Positions 17,157 to 27,415 of a DNA stretch of 64,000 nucleotides are shown in pieces. The notes beneath the pieces were generated by a model. That model was not told where the DNA came from. It worked only from the letters and a program-made list of their open reading frames with translations, and did not search any database. The translations under genes and the position numbers were made by a program. Numbering within the stretch: the first letter of the stretch is position 1; each line of letters begins with the position of its first letter. The DNA is taken from NCBI RefSeq assembly GCF_036226665.1, contig NZ_CP109007.1, positions 620,001 to 684,000 of the forward strand. Reading direction: 5' to 3'. This DNA comes from Streptomyces sp. NBC_00691. GTDB taxonomy: Bacteria > Actinomycetota > Actinomycetes > Streptomycetales > Streptomycetaceae.

Positions 17157-18236
17157 ATGATTCGGACGGTGGTGTGGGGTACCGGAAATGTCGGGCGCGC
17201 GGCGATCCGCGCCGTGGACGCCCATCCAGGGCTGGAACTCGCGGCCGTGCTCGTCTCCGATCCGGCGAAGGTCGGACGGGACGCGGGCCGGCTCGCGGGG
17301 CTCGGCCACGACCTCGGGGTCGTGGCCGTCGACGATGTGGGCGCGGTGCTCGACGGACGGCCGGGGGCGGTGGTGTACGCGGCTTCCGGCGACACCCGTC
17401 CCGACGGGGCGCTCGACGACGTGGCGCGCGCGGTGCGGACGGGCGCGGTGGTGGTCACCCCCGCGCTGTATCCGCTGTACGACCAGCGCAACGCGCCGCC
17501 GGAGTTCCGGGATCCGGTGCTCGCGGCGGTCGCCGAGGGGGGCGGGTCGCTGTTCGTGTCGGGAGTCGATCCCGGCTGGGGCAACGACGTCCTGCCGCTG
17601 CTCGTCAGCGGCCTGGGGAGCACGGTCGACGTGATCCGCTGCCAGGAGATCTTCGACTACTCGACGTACGAGCAGGAGGAGTCGGTCCGGGACCTGATCG
17701 GGATGGGCAGGCCGCTCGACTACGAGCCGCCGATGCTGCTGCCGTCGGTGCCGACGATGGTGTGGGGCGGGCAGATACGTCTGATGGCCCGCGCGCTCGG
17801 CGCCGAACTCGACGAGATCCGCGAGACGGTGGCCCGGCGTCCGCTGGAGTCGACCGTGAAGACCCGGACGATGGGTGTCTTCGAGGCGGGGACGCAGGGC
17901 GCGATCCGCTTCGAGGTGCAGGGCATCGTCGCCGGGGAGCCCCGCATCGTGATCGAGCACGTGACCCGTATCCATCCCTCGTGCGCGCCGGACTGGCCGG
18001 TGCCGCCGGACGGGGCGGGGGCGCACCGGGTGATCGTCGAGGGGAGCCCCCGGATCGAGGTGACGGTGGCGGCGACCGCCGAGGGCGAGAACCGCTCGGC
18101 GGGCGGGAACGCGACGGCGGTGGGGCGGCTGGTCGGGGCGATCGACTGGCTGGCCGCCGCCGAGCCGGGACTGTACGACGCGCTGGACGTGCCGTTGCGG
18201 CCGGCGGTCGGGAAGCTGGGAAGGAGACCACGGTGA
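17157..18236 (+). CDS. Dihydrodipicolinate reductase-like / NAD(P)-dependent amine dehydrogenase family
   Basis: 359 residues. The N-terminal NAD(P)-binding fold starts MIRTVVWGTGNVGRAAIRAV and the central part PALYPLYDQRNAPPEFRDPV, SGVDPGWGNDVLPLL and MGVFEAGTQGAIRFEVQG is characteristic of the group that includes 2,4-diaminopentanoate dehydrogenase and many uncharacterised actinobacterial proteins. The reaction is not certain: reduction or oxidative deamination of a C=N/C-N substrate is the family expectation. Its stop overlaps the next start (GTGA), so it is coupled to the AhpD-like gene. Probably controlled by the palindrome at 17085. Confidence 0.75.
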   Translation: MIRTVVWGTGNVGRAAIRAVDAHPGLELAAVLVSDPAKVGRDAGRLAGLGHDLGVVAVDDVGAVLDGRPGAVVYAASGDTRPDGALDDVARAVRTGAVVVTPALYPLYDQRNAPPEFRDPVLAAVAEGGGSLFVSGVDPGWGNDVLPLLVSGLGSTVDVIRCQEIFDYSTYEQEESVRDLIGMGRPLDYEPPMLLPSVPTMVWGGQIRLMARALGAELDEIRETVARRPLESTVKTRTMGVFEAGTQGAIRFEVQGIVAGEPRIVIEHVTRIHPSCAPDWPVPPDGAGAHRVIVEGSPRIEVTVAATAEGENRSAGGNATAVGRLVGAIDWLAAAEPGLYDALDVPLRPAVGKLGRRPR

Positions 18237-18721
18237 TCATCGACATTCCGGAGGGCCAGGAGCCGATCGGGTACGTGTGGGGCGACATGGTCCCGGAGAT
18301 CGGGACGGCGGCGGCGAACTTCTCGCTGTCGGTGTACGCCCATACGACGCTGGGGCTGCGCGAGTTCGAGGCGGCACGGCTGCGGATCGCGCAGATCAAC
18401 GGCTGCGGCTTCTGTCTGGACTGGCGTACCGACCGGGACGGGGTGAAGGTCGAGGAGGGCTTCGACGAGGTCGTCGCGGCCTGGCGGGAGACGGAGGTCT
18501 CGGAGGGCTTCGACGAGCGGACGCGGCTCGCGGCCGAGTACGCCGAGCGGTACGCGCTGGACCATCACGGTCTGGACGAGGAGTTCTGGGAGCGGATGAC
18601 GGCCCGGTACAGCCAGGCGGAGATCGTGGAGCTGACGATGAGTCTGGGGTCGTGGCTGGCGTTCGGGCGGCTCAACCGGGTGCTCGGGCTCGACGAGGTG
18701 TGCGTGTTGCCGACGCACTGA
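18233..18721 (+). CDS. Carboxymuconolactone decarboxylase (AhpD-like) family protein
   Basis: 162 residues with the helical CMD/AhpD pattern and the redox motif C-G-F-C in RIAQINGCGFCLDWRTD, followed by TRLAAEYAERYALDHHGL. AhpD-type proteins use the Cys pair in thiol peroxidase chemistry, while others are decarboxylases; the CXXC favours a redox function. GTG at 18233 with AAGGAG upstream, overlapping the previous stop. Similar dehydrogenase-AhpD pairs suggest oxidative metabolism of one substrate, but that is inference. Confidence 0.85.
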   Translation: MIIDIPEGQEPIGYVWGDMVPEIGTAAANFSLSVYAHTTLGLREFEAARLRIAQINGCGFCLDWRTDRDGVKVEEGFDEVVAAWRETEVSEGFDERTRLAAEYAERYALDHHGLDEEFWERMTARYSQAEIVELTMSLGSWLAFGRLNRVLGLDEVCVLPTH

Positions 18722-18730
18722 GCGCGCGTG

Positions 18731-18764
18731 AAGGGCCGGCCGGGTGTCTTCCCGGCCGGCCCTT
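18731..18764 (+). terminator. Terminator after the AhpD-like gene
   Basis: AAGGGCCGGCCGGG (18731-18744) and CCCGGCCGGCCCTT (18751-18764) form a perfect 14-bp stem with loop TGTCTT, 9 nt after the stop. A second, less regular GC-rich stem (about 18819-18856) serves the convergent cholesterol oxidase gene. Confidence 0.8.
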
Positions 18765-18858
18765 GCGTGTGCGGCGTGCGCGTGTCGCTCCCGGGATCGG
18801 GGCCCGGGCCCGGAGCCCGGGATTCTGGGCCCGCGGCAAGGCCGCAGGGCCCGGGGTC

Positions 18859-20864
<2,006 letters not shown>

Positions 20865-21980
20865 TCAGGCGCGGGCGGCGACGGCCGAGGCCGAGCGGGA
20901 GCCGCCGGTGGCGAGGGCCGGTTCCGCGCGGACGGGCCCGTCGAGGAGGCGTCGCAGCAGCGCGGTGCCGCGAGCGGGGTCGCCCGCGCCGGTGCCGCCG
21001 TCGGCGAGGAGCGTCGCGAGGACCGCGATCCGGGCCTGGGCGGCCCGGAGCGTGCCGGTGAGCAGTGCTCCGGCGGCGACGAGGTCGACGGCCCCGCCGC
21101 CGGTGTAGATCTCGGCGAGCGGTCCGGCGGGGACACGGGTGGTCACGGCGACCAGGACGCCCTGGGCGACCGCGTCGGCCACGGCGGCGGCGATCTCGGG
21201 GGTGGCGTTGCCGGCTCCGGTGGCGACCAGGACGATGCCCCGGGCTCCGGCGGCGACGGCCGCGTTCAGGAGGAAGGGGTCGCCGTCGGAGTGGTGGGTC
21301 ACGATGGCGACCCGGGGCAGCGGGACGGTGTCGGGGGCGTCGGGGTCCGCCTTGTCCGCGGCGGCGGGCAGCGGCAGCGGCGTCGGGCGCTCCGGCTGCC
21401 GCTCGATGTCGACGCGGGAGAAGCCGACGCGGCCCAGGCGCTCGGCCGAGGGGTCGGAGAAGGCGTCGGCGGCGAGCGTCTGGGTCTTCACGGTGCCGCG
21501 GGCGGCGTGCACCCGTCCGTCGAAGACGACGAGGACACCGAGGTCGCTGACGGAGGAGGCGACCTGGAGCGCGTCGTACAGGTTGCCGGGGCCGTCCCCG
21601 TCGCCGGTGCCGAAGGGGCGCTGGGCGCCGGTGAGGACGACCGGGCGGGCGTCGGTGTGGTGGAGGTCCAGGAAGAAGGCGGTCTCTTCGAGGGTGTCGG
21701 TGCCGTGGGTGATCACGATGCCGTCGACGCCGGGGTCGGCGAGGGTCTCGTGGACGGTCCGGAGCAGGGCGAGCTGGTGCGCCGCGGTCACGCGGGAGCT
21801 GTTGACGTTGAAGAGGTCGACGACCTCGACGGTGACGCCCTCGGGAAGCGGGGCGGTGGCCAGCACGTCGTTGCCGGAGGCGTCGGCGGCGTAGCCGGTG
21901 CCCTGCCAGCGGCTGGCGATCGTGCCGCCCGTGCTGATGACGACGATCCGGCGCGCTCCCCCGTCGTTCGTCCTCTTCAT
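20865..21980 (-). CDS. L-asparaginase
   Basis: 371 residues of the bacterial type I/II asparaginase family. The first catalytic Thr is in RIVVISTGGTIASRWQG and the second in VDGIVITHGTDTLEETAFFL (T-D pair); VVLTGAQRPFGTGDGDGPGN follows. It hydrolyses asparagine to aspartate and ammonia. No clear signal peptide, so probably cytoplasmic. ATG at 21980 is chosen; a GTG five codons upstream is possible. Somewhat longer than usual because of a Pro/Asp-rich insertion (near 21320-21370) and a variable C-terminus. Divergent from an Lrp-type regulator that may control it. Confidence 0.9.
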   Translation of the reverse strand: MKRTNDGGARRIVVISTGGTIASRWQGTGYAADASGNDVLATAPLPEGVTVEVVDLFNVNSSRVTAAHQLALLRTVHETLADPGVDGIVITHGTDTLEETAFFLDLHHTDARPVVLTGAQRPFGTGDGDGPGNLYDALQVASSVSDLGVLVVFDGRVHAARGTVKTQTLAADAFSDPSAERLGRVGFSRVDIERQPERPTPLPLPAAADKADPDAPDTVPLPRVAIVTHHSDGDPFLLNAAVAAGARGIVLVATGAGNATPEIAAAVADAVAQGVLVAVTTRVPAGPLAEIYTGGGAVDLVAAGALLTGTLRAAQARIAVLATLLADGGTGAGDPARGTALLRRLLDGPVRAEPALATGGSRSASAVAARA

Positions 21981-22046
21981 GCCTGCCGCCCTCACTCCGT
22001 ACCGAAATCACCCTGCGTGGCAACGATAGGACAGAGGAAGCGCAAG

Positions 22047-22062
22047 GCGATTGCGAAATCGC
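22047..22062. promoter_or_regulatory. Palindrome between asparaginase and lrp-type genes
   Basis: GCGATT-GCGA-AATCGC, 6-bp arms with a 4-nt spacer, lies in the 118-nt divergent gap in a locally lower-GC stretch. The symmetry and length suit an Lrp/AsnC dimer site. No -10/-35 pair could be fixed with confidence. Confidence 0.45.
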
Positions 22063-22098
22063 CCGCCGTATCGTTTCAACGTGGTAGATAATTGCGCC

Positions 22099-22563
22099 AT
22101 GGACCGAATCGATCTCCACATCTTGCGCGAGCTGCAGAACGACGGCCGCCTGAGCAACCAGGAGCTGGCCCAGCGGGTGGGGCTCAGCCCGTCGCCCTGC
22201 CTGCGCCGGGTCCGTCAGCTGGAGCAGGACGGGGTGATCCAGGGGTACCGGGCGGTCATCGACCCTGAGGCGGTGGGGCGGGGCTTCGAGGTGCTCGTCT
22301 CGGTGGAGGTGCGGCGGGACCGGGAGACGGTGGAGGCCTTCGAGGAGGCGCTCCAGGACGTGCCGGACGTCATCGAGGCGTACCGGCTGTTCGGCAGCCC
22401 CGGCTGTCTGCTGCGGATCGCGGTCGCCGATCTCGCGGCGTACGAGCGGCTGTGGATCGAGCGGCTGACGACCCTCACCGGGGTCACCGAGGTCAACTCG
22501 CAGATCATCATGAAGCGCGTCAAGGAGCCCAAGGGAATGCCGGTGGACATCAGGGGCACCTGA
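22099..22563 (+). CDS. Lrp/AsnC family transcriptional regulator
   Basis: 154 residues, standard for the family. An N-terminal winged helix (MDRIDLHILRELQNDGRLSN, then QELAQRVGLSPSPCLRRVRQ) precedes the RAM ligand domain (EAYRLFGSPGCLLRIAVADL, then LTTLTGVTEVNSQIIMKRVK). Lrp proteins sense amino acids and often control the adjacent gene. Divergent from asparaginase, so asparagine or aspartate sensing is a natural hypothesis. Start ATG 22099 chosen; an in-frame GTG at 22081 would add six residues. Confidence 0.92.
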   Translation: MDRIDLHILRELQNDGRLSNQELAQRVGLSPSPCLRRVRQLEQDGVIQGYRAVIDPEAVGRGFEVLVSVEVRRDRETVEAFEEALQDVPDVIEAYRLFGSPGCLLRIAVADLAAYERLWIERLTTLTGVTEVNSQIIMKRVKEPKGMPVDIRGT

Positions 22564-22781
22564 GGACACCTCCGACCCGGACCCGCCGGGGGAGCACCCC
22601 GGAGGGCTCCCCCGGTTCCGCCCTATGCGAACTCGTCATGGAACAGCCTCCCTCTCGTTACGTGACAGGTACCTGTCGTGTGCCACTCTCCCGGTGACAC
22701 GAAGTCAACACGCGTAGACAGCGGAATCGTTGAGCCGACGCCCGCCGTCCCGCGCGTACCGTCCCCGGGAAAGGGCCCCCC

Positions 22782-23585
22782 ATGTCCGTTGTGCGGATCG
22801 GCAGATGGAAGGTGTGGGCAGCGGCTTTCGCCGCCACCCTCGTCGGCGTCACGCTCCCCACGGTCGCCGCTACCCCCGCCGGCGCCACCACCACCGCGTA
22901 CGACAGCACGTACTACAAGAACGCGATCGGCAAGACCGGCACGAGCCTCAAGTCCTCGCTGCACACCATCATCGGCAGCCAGAGCAAGATCTCGTACGAC
23001 GCGGTCTGGAACGCGCTGAAGGTCACCGACCAGGACCCCGCCAACACCAACAACGTCATCCTGCTCTACAGCGGGACCTCTCGGAGCAAGAGCCTCAACG
23101 GCGGCGACGTCGGCGACTGGAACCGCGAGCACACCTGGGCCCAGTCCCACGGCAACTTCGGCACCTCGGCCGGCCCCGGCACCGATCTGCACCATCTGCG
23201 CGCGGCGGACGTCCAGGTCAACAGCATCCGCGGCAACAAGGACTTCGACAACGGCGGCAGCGCCGTCAGCGGCGCCCCCGGCAGCTACACGGACAGCAAC
23301 TCGTTCGAGCCGCGCGACGCCGACAAGGGCGACGTGGCCCGGATGATCCTCTACATGGCCGTCCGCTACGAGGGCGACGACGCCTGGGCCGACCTGGAGC
23401 CCAACGAGTCGACCACCAACGGCAGCGTCCGCTTCCACGGCCGTCTCTCGATCCTGAAGCAGTGGAACGAGCAGGACCCGCCGAGCGCCTTCGAGGAGCG
23501 TCGCAACGACGTCATCTACACCACCTACCAGGGCAACCGGAACCCGTTCATCGACCACCCGGAGTGGGTCGAGGCGATCTGGTAG
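22782..23585 (+). CDS. Secreted endonuclease I family nuclease
   Basis: 267 residues. A Sec signal peptide (VWAAAFAATLVGVTLPTVAA, cleavage near PAGA) precedes a mature domain with the His-Me finger motif of endonuclease I: DWNREHTWAQSHGNFG, then TDLHHLRAADVQVNSIRGNK. Family members (EndA, NucM, Bacillus BsnA) cut DNA and RNA without sequence preference outside the cell, with the motif histidine activating water and a bound metal. ATG at 22782. Monocistronic, followed by a hairpin. Confidence 0.9.
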   Translation: MSVVRIGRWKVWAAAFAATLVGVTLPTVAATPAGATTTAYDSTYYKNAIGKTGTSLKSSLHTIIGSQSKISYDAVWNALKVTDQDPANTNNVILLYSGTSRSKSLNGGDVGDWNREHTWAQSHGNFGTSAGPGTDLHHLRAADVQVNSIRGNKDFDNGGSAVSGAPGSYTDSNSFEPRDADKGDVARMILYMAVRYEGDDAWADLEPNESTTNGSVRFHGRLSILKQWNEQDPPSAFEERRNDVIYTTYQGNRNPFIDHPEWVEAIW

Positions 23586-23610
23586 TCCGAGCGCCACAGC
23601 GGTGAACGGA

Positions 23611-23641
23611 GCCGGGCCGGGGTCGTCGTACCCGGCCCGGC
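23611..23641 (+). terminator. Terminator after the endonuclease gene
   Basis: GCCGGGCCGGG (23611-23621) and CCCGGCCCGGC (23631-23641) form a perfect 11-bp stem with a 9-nt loop, 25 nt past the stop codon. Confidence 0.75.
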
Positions 23642-23949
23642 TTCGGCGTTCTGCGATCCGGGCCCGTCGGGCGCCGCGTACGGACGGCCCCTACGCCTGA
23701 CCGCTGAGACCACCTTCAAACGTCAAATGGCGGATGTTCTCACGCTCTTGGCGTGAACGACGACCGCACCCAAAAGCCGTTACCCATCCGTTATAAACGG
23801 GTAGTTCGTCCCATTCAAGGTGCCTTTTCCGTGCGACGTGGCGCACATTTCCGCCCTGTCGACCGCCGACTCATCTATCACGGCTGCCTGTCCATAACAA
23901 CCCCTCCGGACCAGGAAGTTCCGAGATCCACTCGGTAGCTTCGGCGCCC
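23642..23949 (+). promoter_or_regulatory. Upstream region of the ectABCD operon
   Basis: About 308 nt, with a lower-GC block from 23710 to 23840 unusual for this window. It holds two small palindromes: TCACGC-TCTTG-GCGTGA (23740-23756) and CCGTT-ATA-AACGG (23788-23800), the latter including a TATAAA that could be a -10. A short frame at 23753-23938 has no recognisable protein and is taken as regulatory DNA. Ectoine genes are normally induced by salt or heat; which of these sites carries that control is not visible. Confidence 0.5.
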
Positions 23950-24480
23950 ATGACCCCGTTGACCACAGGCCTTACGACCACGACTCCCCGCACCACTCCT
24001 CCGACGATCGCGGACGGCGCCGAGCTCTGGCGGATCGCACGCGGCTCGGGCGAGCTCGACCTCAACTCGCCGTACAGCTATCTGCTGTGGTGCCGCGACT
24101 TCGCCGGCACGACCACGGTCGCCCGTGACACCTCCGGACGCCCGATCGGCTTCGTGACCGGCTACCTGCGCCCCGACGAGCCGGAGACCCTCTTCGTCTG
24201 GCAGATCGCCGTCGAGGGTTCGCACCGCGGAAGCGGGGTAGCCGGGACCCTGCTCGACGCTCTGTCCGCGCAGGTCGCGGCCGAGCACGGGATCAGCCGG
24301 ATCGAGGCGACCGTGACCCCGGGGAACCTCGCCTCCGACCGGTTGTTCCGGTCGTTCGCTCGCCGGCACGGCGCGGAGGTGACGCAGGAGGTGCTGTTCC
24401 CGGCCGCCGCGTTCCCCGCGGCGGGACACGAGTCCGAGGTGCTGTACCGCATCGGCCCCCTCGGCCCGCAGGCCCGCTGA
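23950..24480 (+). CDS. ectA: Diaminobutyrate acetyltransferase
   Basis: 176 residues, GNAT fold. Family segments: LDLNSPYSYLLWCRDFAGTT, IGFVTGYLRPDEPETLFVWQ, IAVEGSHRGSGVAGTLLDAL (acetyl-CoA loop) and EATVTPGNLASDRLFRSFAR. It acetylates L-2,4-diaminobutyrate at N-gamma, the second step of ectoine synthesis. First gene of ectABCD in the usual order; 54 nt to ectB. ATG at 23950. Confidence 0.96.
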   Translation: MTPLTTGLTTTTPRTTPPTIADGAELWRIARGSGELDLNSPYSYLLWCRDFAGTTTVARDTSGRPIGFVTGYLRPDEPETLFVWQIAVEGSHRGSGVAGTLLDALSAQVAAEHGISRIEATVTPGNLASDRLFRSFARRHGAEVTQEVLFPAAAFPAAGHESEVLYRIGPLGPQAR

Positions 24481-24534
24481 GCCGGTCGACCGCGCCCACC
24501 ACACCCCCGAACCACACTCTGGAGAAGAGACTTC

Positions 24535-25806
24535 GTGACCCTCACCGACATCGCCATGCCCTCCGTCTTCGAGACCGTCGAATCGGAGGTGCGCAGCTAC
24601 TGCCGTGCCTGGCCCGTCGTCTTCGAGCGCGCCAGCGGCAGCAGGCTGTACGACGAGCACGGGCGTCCGTACCTCGACTTCTTCGCCGGTGCCGGCTCGC
24701 TGAACTACGGCCACAACAACCCGGTGCTCAAGCGGGCCCTCCTCGACTACCTCGGCAACGACGGCGTCACCCACGGCCTCGACATGTCGACCACCGCCAA
24801 ACGCGACTTCCTCGAGACCTTCCACTCCACGGTCCTGGAGCCGCGCGCCCTGCCCTACAAGGTGATGTTCCCGGGCCCCACCGGCACCAACGCGGTGGAG
24901 GCGGCGCTGAAGCTCGCCCGCAAGGTCACCGGGCGGCAGACGGTCGTCTCCTTCACCAACGCCTTCCACGGCATGTCGCTCGGCTCCCTCGCCGTCACCG
25001 GCAACGCAGCGAAGCGCGCCGGCGCGGGCGTCCCGCTGCACCACGCCATCCGCATGCCCTTCGACGACTACCTCGACGGGCAGCTCCCCGACTTCCTCTG
25101 GTTCGAGCGGCTCCTCAACGACGCCGGCTCCGGTCTCGACCACCCGGCGGCCGTGATCGTCGAGACCGTCCAGGGCGAGGGCGGCATCAACGTCGCACGG
25201 GCCGAGTGGCTGCGCGCGCTCGCCGAGCTCTGCCGACGGCACGAGATGCTCCTCATCGTCGACGACATCCAGATGGGCTGCGGCCGCACCGGTGACTTCT
25301 TCTCCTTCGAGGAGGCGGGCATCACGCCCGACATCGTCACCCTGTCCAAGTCCATCAGCGGCTACGGCCTGCCCATGGCCCTCTGCCTGTTCCGGCCGGA
25401 GCTCGACGTCTGGCAGCCCGGTGAGCACAACGGGACCTTCCGCGGCAACAACCCCGCCTTCGTCACCGCCACGGCCGCCCTCGACGCCTACTGGCGCGAC
25501 GGCGCCCTGCGCGGACGCACCCTGGGCCGGGCGGACCGGGTGGAGCGCGCCCTCCTCGACCTGTGCGGGGGCGACGAGCGCACCGGCGTCTCCGTCCGCG
25601 GCCGCGGACTGGTGTGGGGCCTGGAGTTCGCCGACGGGGAGCGCGCCGAGGCCGTGTGCCGACGCGCCTTCGAGACCGGCCTCCTGGTGGAGACCTCGGG
25701 ACCGTCCGGCGAGGTGGTCAAGCTGCTGCCGCCGCTGACCGCGACGGACGACGAACTCGACGAGGGCCTCGGCATCCTGGCCCGTTCCGTCCGCCACACC
25801 GCCTGA
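24535..25806 (+). CDS. ectB: Diaminobutyrate-2-oxoglutarate transaminase
   Basis: 423 residues, class III PLP aminotransferase. Visible: FFAGAGSLNYGHNNPVLKRA, GPTGTNAVEAALKLARKVTG, the PLP region LIVDDIQMGCGRTGDFFSFE and the Schiff-base lysine in IVTLSKSISGYGLPMAL. It makes 2,4-diaminobutyrate from aspartate semialdehyde and glutamate, the first committed step to ectoine. GTG start at 24535 with GGAGAAGAG upstream. Confidence 0.97.
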   Translation: MTLTDIAMPSVFETVESEVRSYCRAWPVVFERASGSRLYDEHGRPYLDFFAGAGSLNYGHNNPVLKRALLDYLGNDGVTHGLDMSTTAKRDFLETFHSTVLEPRALPYKVMFPGPTGTNAVEAALKLARKVTGRQTVVSFTNAFHGMSLGSLAVTGNAAKRAGAGVPLHHAIRMPFDDYLDGQLPDFLWFERLLNDAGSGLDHPAAVIVETVQGEGGINVARAEWLRALAELCRRHEMLLIVDDIQMGCGRTGDFFSFEEAGITPDIVTLSKSISGYGLPMALCLFRPELDVWQPGEHNGTFRGNNPAFVTATAALDAYWRDGALRGRTLGRADRVERALLDLCGGDERTGVSVRGRGLVWGLEFADGERAEAVCRRAFETGLLVETSGPSGEVVKLLPPLTATDDELDEGLGILARSVRHTA

Positions 25807-25868
25807 CGTCTTCCGACCCGACGCTCCACCGACCCGTGAACCGATGAAACGAAAGGCAGTCGTACCCC

Positions 25869-26285
25869 ATGATCGTCCGTACCTTCGACGAGCTGGAGAA
25901 CACCGAGCGGCACGTGCGGTCCGCCTCGGGCACCTGGGAGAGCAAGCGCATCGTGCTGGCCCGTGAACGGGTCGGCTTCTCCCTCCACGAGACGGTGCTG
26001 TACGCCGGCACAGAGACCGCCATGTGGTACGCGAACCACGTCGAGGCCGTCGTCTGCACGGCCGGCGAGGCCGAGCTCACCGACCACGAGACGGGCCGCA
26101 CGTACACGATCCTGCCCGGAACGATGTACCTGCTCGACGGGCACGAGCGCCACACCCTCAAGGTCAAGGCCGACTTCCGCTGCCTGTGCGTCTTCAACCC
26201 GCCCGTGACGGGGCGTGAGGACCACGACGAGAACGGCGTCTACCCGTTGCTCACGGAACCCGAGCCGGCGGCCGACGACGCCTGA
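25869..26285 (+). CDS. ectC: L-ectoine synthase
   Basis: 138 residues, cupin fold: [20 protein letters not shown] at the start, then [40 protein letters not shown] and [20 protein letters not shown]. It cyclises N-gamma-acetyl-diaminobutyrate to ectoine, a compatible solute, using an iron centre. Third gene of the operon, 62 nt after ectB. ATG at 25869. Confidence 0.97.
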   Translation: MIVRTFDELENTERHVRSASGTWESKRIVLARERVGFSLHETVLYAGTETAMWYANHVEAVVCTAGEAELTDHETGRTYTILPGTMYLLDGHERHTLKVKADFRCLCVFNPPVTGREDHDENGVYPLLTEPEPAADDA

Positions 26286-26352
26286 GCCCGGCCCGCCGCC
26301 GACACCCCCCGCGCGCACCGACACCCCTACGCGAAAGGAAGCAGGCTCCTCC

Positions 26353-27249
26353 ATGCCCTCCGCACCCACCCGCCCCGTCGACCTCTACCCCACCCGTGGC
26401 CCCAAGGAGGAACTGATCGGCCGCAAGGACCCCGTGGTGTGGTCCGAGCCCGGTACGGCGGGCCCCTTCTGGGCCCGTGAACTGGAGGAGTACGACCGCG
26501 ACGGCTTCATCTCGGTGGACGAGATCGTCACACCGGACGAGGTCGACGTGCTCCGGGCGGAGCTGGACCGGCTCGTCTCCGACCCCGCCGTACGGGCGGA
26601 CGAACGATCGATCGTCGAGCCCCGGTCCCAGGAGATACGTTCCGTCTTCGAGGTGCACCGGATGAGCGAGGTCTTCGGCCGGCTCGCCGAGGACCCGCGG
26701 ATCGTCGGGCGCGCCCGCCAGATCCTCGGCTCCGACGTCTACGTCCACCAGTCGCGGGTGAACGTCAAGCCCGGCTTCGGGGCCAGCGGCTTCTACTGGC
26801 ACTCGGACTTCGAGACCTGGCACGCGGAGGACGGCCTCCCGAGGATGCGGACCGTGTCGGTGTCGATCGCGCTCACGCCGAACCACACCACCAACGGCAG
26901 CCTGATGATCATGCCGGGTTCGCACCGCACGTTCCTCGGCTGCGCCGGTGCGACGCCGAAGGACAACTACAAGCGGTCGCTCCAGATGCAGGACGCCGGC
27001 ACGCCCTCCCACGAGGCGCTGACCACGTTCGCCGACGCCTGCGGCATCCGCCACTTCACGGGCGCGGCCGGCTCCGCCACGTGGTTCGACTGCAACGCCC
27101 TGCACGGGTCGGGCGACAACATCACCCCGTACCCGCGCAGCAATGTCTTCCTCGTCTTCAACAGCGTCGAGAACCAGCCGGAGGCGCCGTTCGCCGCCCC
27201 GGTCCGGCGGCCCTCCTACATCGCGGCGCCCGCGTGGGACCACGTGTGA
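26353..27249 (+). CDS. ectD: Ectoine hydroxylase
   Basis: 298 residues, PhyH-type Fe(II)/2-oxoglutarate dioxygenase. The signature FYWHSDFETWHAEDGLPRMR carries the HXD iron ligands; GSLMIMPGSHRTFLGC and the distal histidine in NALHGSGDNITPYPRSNVFL complete the site. It converts ectoine to 5-hydroxyectoine. ATG at 26353 is the start that matches the known protein beginning; the frame stays open upstream over the ectC end. Last gene of the operon. Confidence 0.97.
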   Translation: MPSAPTRPVDLYPTRGPKEELIGRKDPVVWSEPGTAGPFWARELEEYDRDGFISVDEIVTPDEVDVLRAELDRLVSDPAVRADERSIVEPRSQEIRSVFEVHRMSEVFGRLAEDPRIVGRARQILGSDVYVHQSRVNVKPGFGASGFYWHSDFETWHAEDGLPRMRTVSVSIALTPNHTTNGSLMIMPGSHRTFLGCAGATPKDNYKRSLQMQDAGTPSHEALTTFADACGIRHFTGAAGSATWFDCNALHGSGDNITPYPRSNVFLVFNSVENQPEAPFAAPVRRPSYIAAPAWDHV

Positions 27250-27334
27250 CCGGCCCGGCGCACCAGGACAGGCGCGGACTCCTCGGCGGCCTCCCCCTCG
27301 CCCCGGGGCTCCTCGCCGCCTGACCCCGCACCCA

Positions 27335-27362
27335 GGTCGGCACGGGCGCGCCCGTGCCGACC
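27335..27362 (+). terminator. Terminator of the ect operon
   Basis: A fully self-complementary 28-nt sequence: GGTCGGCACGGGC, GC, GCCCGTGCCGACC. It lies 86 nt after the ectD stop and forms a 12-13-bp stem. Confidence 0.75.
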
Positions 27363-27380
27363 GATCGCTCCCGGAGCGGA

Positions 27381-27413
27381 GGAACGCCCGGCGCGGGCCG
27401 GGCCGGGCGTTCC
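27381..27413 (-). terminator. Terminator after the sigma factor gene
   Basis: GGAACGCCCGGC (27381-27392) pairs with GCCGGGCGTTCC (27402-27413), 12 bp with a 9-nt loop, 2 nt from the stop of the minus-strand sigma gene. With the hairpin at 27335 it separates two convergent units. Confidence 0.75.
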
Positions 27414-27415
27414 GC

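Noticed and set aside
23753..23938. Short 61-codon frame before ectA
   Set aside because: No recognisable protein; the sequence is low in GC and sits where the ect promoter should be.
27250..27323. A peptide-like continuation after ectD
   Set aside because: Too short, in a different frame and without a start; treated as untranslated sequence before the terminator.
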